DNA from: Allopontixanthobacter sp034376665
Lineage (GTDB): Bacteria; Pseudomonadota; Alphaproteobacteria; Sphingomonadales; Sphingomonadaceae
Assembly (NCBI RefSeq): GCF_034376665.1
Contig: NZ_JAXMJI010000074.1
Span: forward strand, 1-64,000
Length of the DNA stretch: 64,000 bases
Reading direction: 5' to 3'
A program made the position numbers and the translations under genes. A model generated the notes under the pieces. The model searched no databases. It had not been told where the DNA came from and saw only the letters and a program-made list of their open reading frames with translations. Shown here one piece after another: positions 17,908-26,105 of this stretch. The first letter of the stretch is position 1, and each line of letters starts with the position of its first letter.

Positions 17908-18834
17908 ATGCCTGACGATTCGGCCCCTCCCAACCACGAAGCCCGGCAGCATATTCTGCTCGTCACCGGCCTGTCCGGAGCGGGTAAGACAACCGCGCTG
18001 CAAGTGCTGGAGGATCTGGGCTGGGAAGCGATCGACAATTTTCCCATTCGCCTGCTCGGCCGGCTTATCCTGCATCCCGACCAGAATGGCCCCCGGCCCC
18101 CGCTGGCGGTGGGCTTCGATTCGCGGACTCGCGGGTTCAGCCCGGCCCGCGTCATCGACGAAGTCAAAGCCCTTTCGCGGCGCGAGGATTTGTTGCTCAC
18201 CACCCTGTTTCTCGACTGCAACAGCGGCGAGCTGGAGCGGCGCTATAACGAAACCCGGCGCCGCCATCCGATGGCGCAGGGCCGGCCTGTGCACACCGGA
18301 ATCCAGGCCGAGCGCGAATTGCTCGAGCCGCTCCGAAGCTGGGCCGACGCCGTCATCGACACCAGCGAATTCGCGACCAATCAATTGCAGCAGGCCATCC
18401 GCGAACGCTTTGCCGAAACCGCGCCGCAGGACATGTCCATCATCATTTCCAGCTTCGGCTTTGCCCGCGGGACACCGCCGCTGGCAGACCTGGTGTTCGA
18501 CATGCGGTTTCTCGACAATCCGCACTGGATTTCAGGACTGCGCGAACAAACCGGTCTCGACGAAGCCGTGGGGGCGCATATCCGGAAAGACCCGGTGTTC
18601 GAAACCGCCTTCACGCAGATTCGCGATCTGCTGGTGACGCTGCTCCCGCGCTATCAGGCGCAAGGCAAAAGCTATGTGAATATCGGCTTCGGCTGCACTG
18701 GCGGCAGGCACCGTTCGGTCTATACTGCGGAGAGAATGGCGGAAGCCTTGCGCGAGGAAGGTTTTTCGCCCACGGTCCTGCATCGCAATTTGGGCTCGCG
18801 CGCCGCCGATCAGATCGAAGGGCCGCCGGCATGA
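17908..18834 (+). CDS. rapZ: RNase adapter/nucleotide-binding protein RapZ
   Basis: P-loop protein of the RapZ/YvcJ family, 308 residues. Walker A VTGLSGAGKTTALQ is near residue 20, V-G-F-D-S-R-T-R is the Walker-B-like conserved block, and the C-terminus has N-I-G-F-G-C-T-G-G-R-H-R-S-V. In E. coli RapZ tunes hexosamine synthesis via a small RNA; in alphaproteobacteria the role is less clear. It sits between hprK and the PTS genes as in other alphaproteobacteria, so a link to PTS/HPr signalling is likely. The ATG at 17908 is used rather than the TTG immediately before it. Confidence 0.92.
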   Translation: MPDDSAPPNHEARQHILLVTGLSGAGKTTALQVLEDLGWEAIDNFPIRLLGRLILHPDQNGPRPPLAVGFDSRTRGFSPARVIDEVKALSRREDLLLTTLFLDCNSGELERRYNETRRRHPMAQGRPVHTGIQAERELLEPLRSWADAVIDTSEFATNQLQQAIRERFAETAPQDMSIIISSFGFARGTPPLADLVFDMRFLDNPHWISGLREQTGLDEAVGAHIRKDPVFETAFTQIRDLLVTLLPRYQAQGKSYVNIGFGCTGGRHRSVYTAERMAEALREEGFSPTVLHRNLGSRAADQIEGPPA

Positions 18835-18909
18835 GGTTCCGCCAATTTACGTCATGATGAATTGTCCCCGCTTTACCTCGACACACCCCCTGGAAGGTGA
18901 CCGCCAGCC

Positions 18910-19347
18910 ATGATCGGCCTGATTTTGGTGACCCACGGCCGGTTGGCCGAAGAATTCGTGCATGCAATGGAACACGTCGTGGGCGCACAGGAAGCGATCG
19001 CCACGATCTGCATCGGGCCCAGCGATGACATGGAAAAGCGGCGGCTGGAAATTTCTTCTGCGATCAAGTGGGTCGACGCTGGCCAGGGTGTCATTATCCT
19101 GACCGACCTGTTCGGCGGCACGCCGTCCAATCTGGCTATTTCCCTGCTCGAGAGAGGCCGCGTGGAAGTCATTGCCGGGATCAATTTGCCTATGCTGATC
19201 CGGCTTGCCGGTACGCGCAAGAGCTGCCCCATCGGAGAGGCGGTGATCGCGGCACGCGATGCCGGGCGCAGCTATATTACGGTGGCCTCGGAATTCCTGG
19301 GGCAGTCCGACCTCGCCGGCAACGCAAAAAAGGGCGAAGCGCGTTGA
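18910..19347 (+). CDS. PTS EIIA component, mannose family
   Basis: A 145-residue phosphotransferase EIIA domain of the mannose/sorbose type. The phosphorylated histidine is His10 in LVTHGRLAEEF. DLFGGTPSNLA is a family signature. No EIIB, EIIC or EIID sugar permease genes follow, so this is a regulatory rather than transport PTS protein, as is usual in alphaproteobacteria. Its stop overlaps the HPr start, implying coupled translation. Confidence 0.9.
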   Translation: MIGLILVTHGRLAEEFVHAMEHVVGAQEAIATICIGPSDDMEKRRLEISSAIKWVDAGQGVIILTDLFGGTPSNLAISLLERGRVEVIAGINLPMLIRLAGTRKSCPIGEAVIAARDAGRSYITVASEFLGQSDLAGNAKKGEAR

Positions 19348-19622
19348 ACGAGCATCGCCGCGAAATGCTGATAGTGAACCAGCGCGGGCTGCACGCGAGG
19401 GCCAGTGCGAAATTCGTCAACGCGGTCAGCGCCCTTCCCGATGGAGTGTCGGTTCGCGTCGCGAAGGATGGCAACGAAGCGGTAGGCGGTTCGATTCTCG
19501 GGCTGATGATGCTCGGCGCTGCAAAAGGCGATACGGTCGAGCTGATCGTGGCCGGTGCAGACGCCGAAGATGTTCTCGAACAGCTCTGCACGCTCGTCGG
19601 CGGCGGGTTTGGCGAGGACTGA
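19344..19622 (+). CDS. Phosphocarrier protein HPr
   Basis: Small phosphocarrier of the PTS, 92 residues. The phosphorylated His is in Q-R-G-L-H-A-R-A-S-A-K-F and the regulatory serine that HprK would modify lies in GGSILGLMML. The TTG at 19344 overlaps the EIIA stop (TTGA) and gives the normal N-terminal length; the first ATG (19365) would start inside the first beta strand. With hprK and EIIA in the same cluster, this completes the regulatory PTS except for enzyme I, which is not in the window. Confidence 0.9.
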   Translation: MNEHRREMLIVNQRGLHARASAKFVNAVSALPDGVSVRVAKDGNEAVGGSILGLMMLGAAKGDTVELIVAGADAEDVLEQLCTLVGGGFGED

Positions 19623-20434
19623 TGGCCAGCGGCTTCCGGCGCGAGATTACCGGCTATTCCAATCCCACCGTCAAATATCTTCGCAGCCTGCGCGACAAGA
19701 AGAACCGCCGCCGCGAGGGCAAATTCCTGGTCGAAGGTCTGCGTCTGCTGACCGACGCGCGCGAGACCGGGCATCTGCCCGAAATGCTGGTGATGGCGGC
19801 TGGTCGCGATCCCCACCCACTGCTGGACGAGCTTGAACGCGCGGTCATGGATGCTGGCGGCGAAGTCATCGAAACCAGCGCCGACATTCTCAGCAAGATT
19901 ACGGGCAAGGATAATCCGCAAGCCGTGGCGGGGATGTTTGCCGAATTCGACACGTCGCTGAGCGCGCTCGACCGGACCGCTGGACAGATCTGGATGGTGG
20001 CACAGGCACTGCGTGATCCGGGCAATCTGGGTACCATGCTGCGTACTTGCGATGCCGTGGGCGCGGGCGGATTGATCCTGGTGGATGATTGCGCCGATCC
20101 CTTTTCGGTTGAAGCCGTCCGGGCGAGCATGGGTGCGGTCTTCACGCAGCAAATCGCCCAGGCGGGTTGGGGCGATTTCCTGGTCTGGCTACGCTCTGGC
20201 CCCGGTCAACTGGTTGCCGCGAGCCTGCGCGACGCGGTGCCGTATCGCGGTGCACCGTACGAAGCGCCGTGTTTCCTGCTGGTCGGCAACGAATCGCGCG
20301 GTCTGCCCGAGGGGTATGAGGATGCCTGCGATCTGCGGGTAACCATGCCGATGCTGGGAAGTGCCGACAGCCTTAACGCAGCGGTGGCTGGCGCAGTGCT
20401 GGCTTACGAGGTCTTGGCCGCTTTCGAGACCTGA
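19622..20434 (+). CDS. TrmH-family (SpoU) RNA 2'-O-methyltransferase
   Basis: SAM-dependent SPOUT methyltransferase, 270 residues, that 2'-O-methylates rRNA or tRNA. The N-terminal substrate-binding domain contains K-F-L-V-E-G-L-R. The trefoil-knot motifs follow in order: motif 1 (QALRDPGNLGTMLRTCDA), motif 2 (LLVGNESRGLPEG), and motif 3 (DSLNAAVAGAVLAYE). The ATG overlaps the HPr stop (TGATG), so it may be co-transcribed with the PTS genes. The specific target nucleotide cannot be assigned. Confidence 0.9.
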   Translation: MASGFRREITGYSNPTVKYLRSLRDKKNRRREGKFLVEGLRLLTDARETGHLPEMLVMAAGRDPHPLLDELERAVMDAGGEVIETSADILSKITGKDNPQAVAGMFAEFDTSLSALDRTAGQIWMVAQALRDPGNLGTMLRTCDAVGAGGLILVDDCADPFSVEAVRASMGAVFTQQIAQAGWGDFLVWLRSGPGQLVAASLRDAVPYRGAPYEAPCFLLVGNESRGLPEGYEDACDLRVTMPMLGSADSLNAAVAGAVLAYEVLAAFET

Positions 20435-20443
20435 GCGTCCGGG

Positions 20444-21163
20444 TCAGTCCCCAGCAATGAAGACCGTAATCCGCCATTTTCCACCCTGCTCGGACGCAAG
20501 CAGCCGATAATCGACCAGGCTGCGGAGCCTGTCGGACGCGACAAATCCCGTGATACCATCCGCCAGTCTCACGTGCTGGTAAGCGGCCCCGCTTTGCAGC
20601 CCGCCGGTTAGTTCAACCGCGTTCCATGAAAGCGAACGGACCGCTTCGGCCCCCTCGTCAGCTGCGCTGAGCATCGGGACATCGGTGCCGGTCACGATCA
20701 GACCCATCATCTGGTCTATACCGGGCGTTTCCTGCGTGAAATACCATGGCAGCGTGATTCCGCCTGCCTGGTTGGGTCCGCAGCCCAGCGCAAGCACTGC
20801 GTCCAGTTCCGTCCACAAATTGTATTCGTCATCCGTCAGGCGCCTGCGCAGTTCGGCGGTGCCTGCACCGCCGCCGAAATCGAGCTTTATGTCGGGGTCG
20901 GCCAATGCGATCAGCGCGTCCGCGTCGCGTTCCCTGACCGCCCTGGTCAAATCCGTGCGAAACCGGTCAGCTCCCGGAATGTCCCCGCAGGCATTGCGCG
21001 GAGCCAGCGGCGGGAGACTGGAGTCGGCAGAGGCGGTCTCTTCCTCGGGATCGATCCTTTCTGTAGTAGATTGGTCGGTTGCACGGTCGATTGCCGGTTC
21101 CGGCTCATCGCTGCATCCCGCCGCCCCGAGTGCCAGAGCTGCCGCAAGGATCGAATAACGCAT
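20444..21163 (-). CDS. Lipoprotein of unknown function (SH3-like C-terminus)
   Basis: A 239-residue protein with a lipoprotein signal (SILAAALALGAAGC, Cys at about 17), then a Thr/Glu/Ser-rich linker. The globular part contains LADPDIKLDFGGGAGTAELR, as in proteins described as having an SnoaL- or SH3-like region. The C-terminal ITGFVASDRLRSLVDYRL looks like a bacterial SH3-type segment. The ATG at 21163 starts the signal peptide; the frame runs on upstream but overlaps rmuC. The gene lies 29 bp downstream of rmuC on the same strand. No defined function. Confidence 0.75.
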   Translation of the reverse strand: MRYSILAAALALGAAGCSDEPEPAIDRATDQSTTERIDPEEETASADSSLPPLAPRNACGDIPGADRFRTDLTRAVRERDADALIALADPDIKLDFGGGAGTAELRRRLTDDEYNLWTELDAVLALGCGPNQAGGITLPWYFTQETPGIDQMMGLIVTGTDVPMLSAADEGAEAVRSLSWNAVELTGGLQSGAAYQHVRLADGITGFVASDRLRSLVDYRLLASEQGGKWRITVFIAGD

Positions 21164-21192
21164 GGGGTCGCTCCGCAGGGTCAGTTCATGGA

Positions 21193-22587
21193 CTACGCTG
21201 CGGGTGGTAACGCATCGACGGCATCGTCGTCCACATCGGCGTTCGTGTAACGCGGCGCGCTTTCCACCAGCGGCACTTCCTCGATCTCGCGTTTCCCGAT
21301 CTCGATGCCCTTTTCCGCCAGCCGCTTGCCGGATGACAGGACGTTGCGTTCGAAGCTGCCGACGAATTTGTTGTAATTGCCAACGGCCGTCTCCAGCCCG
21401 GAACCGACCCGCTTGAGATGCTGCGAAGCGGTTGCGAGCCGTTCGTACAATTCGGCCCCGGCCTTGCCGATTTCCCGCGCCTCCGTCGCCAGTTGATCCT
21501 GCCGCCAGACCTGCGCGATCGTGCGGGCAATCGCCACCAGATTGGTCGGCGTGGCAAGCAATACGCCGTTCTGGAACGCGAAGTCCCATAAATCGGGATC
21601 GGTTTCGAGCGCGGCGGCGACAAAATGTTCGCCCGGCACGAACATCACCACATAGTCGGGCGCTTCGTCGAACTGGCTCTGATAGCTTTTCGCACCCAGT
21701 TGCTGGACATGGTTGCGCATCGATTTCGCATGGGCACCCAGCGCCCGCTTGCGAATTTCGTCATCATCCGCCTCGAAGGCTTCCTGATAGGCATTGAGCG
21801 ACACCTTCGCATCGATGATCAGCTTTTTCTGACCCGGTACATTGACGATCGCATCGGGGCGCAGGCGCCCGTCAGCGGTGTCGATCGAATGTTCGAGGAT
21901 GAAGTCGGTGTGCTGCGACAGACCGCATTGTTCGAGGACATTCTGCAGCGCCCGCTCCCCCCAGCGGCCCCGTGCCTTGGGCGCGTTGGTCAGCGAATTG
22001 CCGAGCCGCTGCGCCTCGCGCCGGACTTCTTCCTGCCCCTTCTGCATATTGTCGATCAGGCCGGTCAGCTGGCCGAATGCATCCACCCGCTTGGCCTCCA
22101 GAGCGATCACCTGATCTTCGTAGTTCTTGAGCTTGAGGCCCACCGGTTCGAGCAGCGCCTTGATCTTCTGCTCGCCCGCTTCCTCGGACTGTTTGAACCG
22201 TTCGTTGGCGCGGTTGAGGAACGCTTCCTGCGCTTTCCCCAGCACCGCCGCCCCGGTGTTTTCGAATTCCTTGAGCAGCTTCTCGCGGCTTTCCTCGAGC
22301 AGGCGCTTCTGCTCCTCGAAACCGGCGGCCTGCGCCTTGAGGCCGGTCAATTCCTCGCGGGTCGCATCAAGCTTCGCCGCCAGATCGTCGGCGCGCGCGG
22401 CGCGGTCGCTCATGGTCGCCAGTTCGGGCGCCATTCGGCTGACCTTCTCGACCGCCGCCTTTGCCTCCGCGTCGCGCTCCTCGAACCGGGCGCGCCAGTC
22501 AGCCACGGGACGCGAGCCGAAGAACCAGCCGAGGGCAGTCCCGATGAGCAGCGCAGCGACAACGAAAATAATCGATAGCATTTCCAT
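21193..22587 (-). CDS. rmuC: DNA recombination protein RmuC
   Basis: Predicted nuclease-related protein that limits inversions between short repeats. The 464 residues start with one membrane helix (MLSIIFVVAALLIGTALGWF), then a long coiled-coil region (about 45-160), then the conserved RmuC core with PKARGRWGERALQNVLE, IIDAKVSLNAY and FMFVP-like VVMFVPGEHF. PD-(D/E)xK-type catalytic residues are expected within ...IIDAK. The first ATG (22587) or the ATG two codons later may be used. Confidence 0.9.
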   Translation of the reverse strand: MEMLSIIFVVAALLIGTALGWFFGSRPVADWRARFEERDAEAKAAVEKVSRMAPELATMSDRAARADDLAAKLDATREELTGLKAQAAGFEEQKRLLEESREKLLKEFENTGAAVLGKAQEAFLNRANERFKQSEEAGEQKIKALLEPVGLKLKNYEDQVIALEAKRVDAFGQLTGLIDNMQKGQEEVRREAQRLGNSLTNAPKARGRWGERALQNVLEQCGLSQHTDFILEHSIDTADGRLRPDAIVNVPGQKKLIIDAKVSLNAYQEAFEADDDEIRKRALGAHAKSMRNHVQQLGAKSYQSQFDEAPDYVVMFVPGEHFVAAALETDPDLWDFAFQNGVLLATPTNLVAIARTIAQVWRQDQLATEAREIGKAGAELYERLATASQHLKRVGSGLETAVGNYNKFVGSFERNVLSSGKRLAEKGIEIGKREIEEVPLVESAPRYTNADVDDDAVDALPPAA

Positions 22588-22704
22588 TTCCGGAACATAG
22601 CTGGAACGGATGCTTTGGAAAAGGGAACAAAGCCAATTCCTGTGGAACTACGCTCGATGATGCTCGCTGTGTTCATGGAAACACCCGAAAAGGAGCTTGA
22701 AGCC

Positions 22705-23103
22705 ATGTCGATCAAGGAAATGATCCGCGAACACCCGCAGATCGGGGCCGATTACACCGAAGAACTGGGCGAGGCGGTGAAGCACGCGATGTATTGCGCG
22801 GCGATCTGCAACAGCTGCGCCGACGCCTGTTCTGCGGAGGAAAAGGGGATGGAGAAGTGCATCCGGCTGTGCATGGATTGCTCGGACATCTGCACCGCGA
22901 CCTATCGCACTGCCAGCCGCCGGACCTCCGGCAATGTGCCGGTTCTGAAATCCATGCTGCAGACCTGCATTGATGCCTGCGAAGCGTGCGAGGCCGAATG
23001 TGCGAAGCATGACCACGCCCATTGCAAGCGTTGCGCGCAAATGTGCCGCGAATGCGCCGACGACTGCCGCAAGGCGCTCGAAACAATGCAGGCGCACGCC
23101 TGA
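22705..23103 (+). CDS. Four-helix-bundle copper-binding protein (DUF326/Csp-like)
   Basis: A 132-residue protein with about 18 cysteines arranged in C-x2-C and C-x3-C repeats along predicted helices, for example CAAICNSCADAC, CIRLCMDCSDIC, CIDACEACEAEC and CKRCAQMCRECADDC. This is the pattern of cytosolic/exported Csp storage proteins, which hold many Cu(I) ions inside a four-helix bundle. No signal peptide is seen, so a cytoplasmic location is likely. The start at 22705 is preceded by AAAAGGAG; the frame extends upstream to 22615 but without similarity. A strong bidirectional terminator follows. Confidence 0.88.
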   Translation: MSIKEMIREHPQIGADYTEELGEAVKHAMYCAAICNSCADACSAEEKGMEKCIRLCMDCSDICTATYRTASRRTSGNVPVLKSMLQTCIDACEACEAECAKHDHAHCKRCAQMCRECADDCRKALETMQAHA

Positions 23104-23107
23104 TTCG

Positions 23108-23136
23108 AAAACCCCCCGGAGGGATCCGGGGGTTTT
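23108..23136. terminator. Bidirectional terminator between csp-like gene and def
   Basis: AAAACCCCC-C-GGA and TCC-GGGGGTTTT form a strong inverted repeat flanked by A- and T-runs between the convergent genes. Confidence 0.85.
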
Positions 23137-23147
23137 CGGCTTTTCGA

Positions 23148-23717
23148 TCAGGCTGCCTTGCGCAGTTTGTCGAGCTTCTTCAGCGCCATGTTGCGCTTCA
23201 GCTTGCTCAGATGGTCGATGAACAGTATCCCTTCGAGGTGGTCCATTTCATGCTGGATGCAGGTTGCCATCAACCCGTCCAGCTGTTCCTCATGCACCGC
23301 GCCGTCCAGATCCTGGTACCGCACACGGCAGGTCGCCGGACGATCGACATCGGCGTAGATATCGGGCACCGACAGGCAGCCCTCCGAATAGGTCGCCAGT
23401 TCTTCCGCAGGTTCGAGGATTTCCGGATTCACGAACACGCGCGGCTGCTTCAGCGTTGGCTGGTGAGTATGATGGTGGCCTTCGTGTGCGGTGCAGACTT
23501 CGGGCTCCGCATCGGGATCGTCGGGTTCCAGATCGATCACCAGCACCCGCAGCGGTACCCCGACCTGGATCGCGGCGAGGCCGATACCAGGCGCGTCATA
23601 CATCGTTTCGAACATGTCCTCGACCAGCACTTTCAGCGCGTCATCGAACTTTTCGACCGGAATCGACACGGTTTTGAGCCGGGGGTCCGGCACTTCCAGA
23701 ATCTCGCGTATAGCCAT
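23148..23717 (-). CDS. def: Peptide deformylase with His-rich insertion
   Basis: Removes the formyl group from nascent protein N-termini, using a Fe2+ ion. The 189 residues contain all three motifs: GIGLAAIQVG, EGCLSVP (metal Cys) and QHEMDHLEG (two metal His and the catalytic Glu). Between motifs 1 and 2 there is an unusual insert of about 20 residues rich in His (CTAHEGHHHTHQPTLKQ). The ATG at 23717 gives MAIREILEVPDP, the standard N-terminus. It lies close to recR, which is upstream on the same strand. Confidence 0.93.
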   Translation of the reverse strand: MAIREILEVPDPRLKTVSIPVEKFDDALKVLVEDMFETMYDAPGIGLAAIQVGVPLRVLVIDLEPDDPDAEPEVCTAHEGHHHTHQPTLKQPRVFVNPEILEPAEELATYSEGCLSVPDIYADVDRPATCRVRYQDLDGAVHEEQLDGLMATCIQHEMDHLEGILFIDHLSKLKRNMALKKLDKLRKAA

Positions 23718-23761
23718 GCGCACTATTTAGTGCGGGTGGCGGCCCGCTGCAAGCGCTGGTG

Positions 23762-24370
23762 CTATCCCATAGGCCTTCTGGCCCGCAACGCCTGCGCCAG
23801 CGTACCTTCGTCGAGGTAGTCCAATTCCCCGCCCACTGGCAGGCCGTGTGCCAATTGGGTGATGCGCAGCGGATATTCCTCCAGCCGCTCGGCCAGATAA
23901 TGGGCGGTGGTCTGCCCTTCCAGCGTGGCGTTCATCGCCAGCACCACTTCCTCGATCCCGGCCCCGTCGTCCTTGGCTGCCACCCGTTCGAGCAGCGATC
24001 CGATGTTCAGGTCCTCCGGCCGCACCCCGTCCATCGCGGACAGCTTGCCGCCCAGCACGTGGTAGCGCCCGGTAAACAGTTTCGCGCGGTCCAGCGCCCA
24101 CAGATCGGCGACATCCTCCACCACGCAGATGGACGTCCGGTCGCGGCGCGGATCGGCGCAAATGCCGCAGGGGTCCTGCGTATCGACATTGCCGCAGGTC
24201 CGGCATTCCACCAGCCGGTCCCGCACCTGCTCCAGCGCGCCGAGCAATTGCAGCAACGCAGTTTCCCGCCGCTTCACCAGCCACAGGACCACCCGCCGCG
24301 CGGACCGGGGGCCGAGTCCGGGGAGCCGCGCCAACGCCGAAGCCAGTGTCTCGATCTCTTGCGATGCCAT
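23762..24370 (-). CDS. recR: Recombination protein RecR
   Basis: Part of the RecFOR pathway that loads RecA at gaps. The 202 residues show the helix-hairpin-helix LPGLGPRSARR, a four-Cys zinc finger (CRTCGNVDTQDPCGIC) and a TOPRIM domain beginning ICVVEDVADLWAL. The start at 24370 (MASQEIETL) gives the standard length. It is divergent from fmt. Confidence 0.94.
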   Translation of the reverse strand: MASQEIETLASALARLPGLGPRSARRVVLWLVKRRETALLQLLGALEQVRDRLVECRTCGNVDTQDPCGICADPRRDRTSICVVEDVADLWALDRAKLFTGRYHVLGGKLSAMDGVRPEDLNIGSLLERVAAKDDGAGIEEVVLAMNATLEGQTTAHYLAERLEEYPLRITQLAHGLPVGGELDYLDEGTLAQALRARRPMG

Positions 24371-24423
24371 GCACCCGAGGATAGGGGTTGCGCCCCGCAA
24401 TAGGAAGGCCGACCTACCCCGTC

Positions 24424-25344
24424 ATGCGCACCATTTTCATGGGAACTCCCGGATTTGCCGTGCCGACCTTGGCTGCGCTTCACGACGCGGGCCATACGCT
24501 CGTCGCCGCCTATACCCAGCCGCCGCGCCCGGCGGGCCGGGGCAAGAAGCTGCAGCCCTCGCCGGTGCAGGTCGAAGCGGAGATTCGGGGCATCCAGGTG
24601 CGGAGCCCCGTCTCCCTCAGGAACGCCGAGGTCCAGTCCGAATTTGCCGCGCTGGAACCGGATATTGCCGTGGTGGCGGCCTATGGCCTGATCCTGCCCC
24701 AGGCGATCCTCGACATTCCGACGCATGGCTGCCTCAACGTCCATGCCTCGATCCTGCCGCATTGGCGCGGCGCGGCACCGATCCAGCGGTCGATCCTGGC
24801 GGGCGATGCGGTGACCGGGGTGACCATCATGCAGATGGAAGCGGGTCTCGACACCGGCCCGATGCTGGCGACTGCACGGACGCCGGTAGAGGACAAGACA
24901 GCGGGCGAACTGACCGAGGAACTGGCCGAAATCGGCGCGCAATTGATGGTCGGAACGCTGATCGACCTCCCCATGCTGCATGGCGTGCCGCAGGACGATT
25001 CCGAAGCAAGTTACGCACCCAAGATTGACAAGGCGGAAGCGAAGATCGACTTCGCCCGCCCCGCCGAAACCATCGAACGCCAGGTGCGCGCTTTCGCCCC
25101 TTTCCCCGGCGCGTGGTTCGAACTCGATGGCGAACGGATCAAGGTGCTGAAAGCTGAAGTGACGGGCGGTAGGGGCGTGCCCGGCACTACTCTGGACGAC
25201 GCGCTGACCATCGCTTGCGGAGAAGGCGCGCTGCGGCCGCTGCGCATCCAGCGGGCCGGCAAACCGGTAATGGACACCGCCGATTTCCTGCGCGGCAAGT
25301 CGGTGGCACAGGGGACAAGACTGGCGGGGACAAATCTGGCGTGA
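24424..25344 (+). CDS. fmt: Methionyl-tRNA formyltransferase
   Basis: Formylates Met-tRNAfMet using 10-formyl-THF for translation initiation. The 306 residues start MRTIFMGTPGFAVPTL; the formyl-donor loop HASILPHWRGAAPIQ and the GVTIMQMEAGLDTGPML motif are present, followed by a C-terminal OB-like domain. It forms an operon with truA, overlapping by 4 bp, and sits next to def and recR, a common grouping of start-processing genes. Confidence 0.95.
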   Translation: MRTIFMGTPGFAVPTLAALHDAGHTLVAAYTQPPRPAGRGKKLQPSPVQVEAEIRGIQVRSPVSLRNAEVQSEFAALEPDIAVVAAYGLILPQAILDIPTHGCLNVHASILPHWRGAAPIQRSILAGDAVTGVTIMQMEAGLDTGPMLATARTPVEDKTAGELTEELAEIGAQLMVGTLIDLPMLHGVPQDDSEASYAPKIDKAEAKIDFARPAETIERQVRAFAPFPGAWFELDGERIKVLKAEVTGGRGVPGTTLDDALTIACGEGALRPLRIQRAGKPVMDTADFLRGKSVAQGTRLAGTNLA

Positions 25345-26105
25345 CCCGCTACGCGCTTACCCTCGAATTCGATGGAACCCCTTTCCAAGGGCTGCAGCGG
25401 CAAAAGCACGGGCCGAGCGTCCAGCGTTCTGTCGAGCAAGCGATCAACGCGGTAACCGGCGAAGAGGTTACCCTTCATTCCGCGGGACGGACCGATTCCG
25501 GTGTCCATGCCCTCGCGATGCGCTGTCATGTCGATATTGCGAGGGACTTTGCCCCGTCTCGCCTGATGGAAGCGATCAACGCGAAAGTCCGTCCCGATCC
25601 GGTCGCGGTCACCGCCTGCGAGATCAAACCCGGCGAATGGCACGCGCGATTTTCCTGCATCCGCCGCAGTTACCAATACCGCATCCGCAACCGCCGTGCA
25701 CCGCTGACTATCGACCTCGGCCGCGCATGGCACATTCGGCCGGAACTCGATCATACCGCCATGCACCGCGCGGCGCAGGCGCTGGTCGGGCGCCATGACT
25801 TCACGACCTTCCGTTCGGCCAATTGCCAGTCTGACAGTGCGATAAAAACGCTGGACCGGTTGGACGTACGGCGCGAAGGAGACTGGATATTCATCGAAAC
25901 AGAGGCGCGCAGTTTCCTGCATCATCAGGTGAGATCCATGGTAGGGTGCCTGGCACTCGTCGGCATGGGCCGCTGGACTGAAGCGCAGGTCGCGCACGCC
26001 CTCGCGGCTGCAGACCGCCAGGAACTGGGCCTCAACGCACCGCCGCACGGGCTTTACTTCGTCGCGGCCGACTATCCCGAAGAACACGATCAGGAGAGAA
26101 ATTGA
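25341..26105 (+). CDS. truA: tRNA pseudouridine(38-40) synthase
   Basis: Converts uridines 38-40 of many tRNAs to pseudouridine. The 254 residues contain the catalytic Asp in SAGRTDSGVHA and the RRSYQYRI block. The GTG at 25341 overlaps the fmt stop (GTGA); it puts the standard T-R-Y-A-L-T-L-E-F-D-G-T start immediately after it. It in turn overlaps the next gene (TGATG at 26103-26107). Confidence 0.94.
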   Translation: MTRYALTLEFDGTPFQGLQRQKHGPSVQRSVEQAINAVTGEEVTLHSAGRTDSGVHALAMRCHVDIARDFAPSRLMEAINAKVRPDPVAVTACEIKPGEWHARFSCIRRSYQYRIRNRRAPLTIDLGRAWHIRPELDHTAMHRAAQALVGRHDFTTFRSANCQSDSAIKTLDRLDVRREGDWIFIETEARSFLHHQVRSMVGCLALVGMGRWTEAQVAHALAAADRQELGLNAPPHGLYFVAADYPEEHDQERN

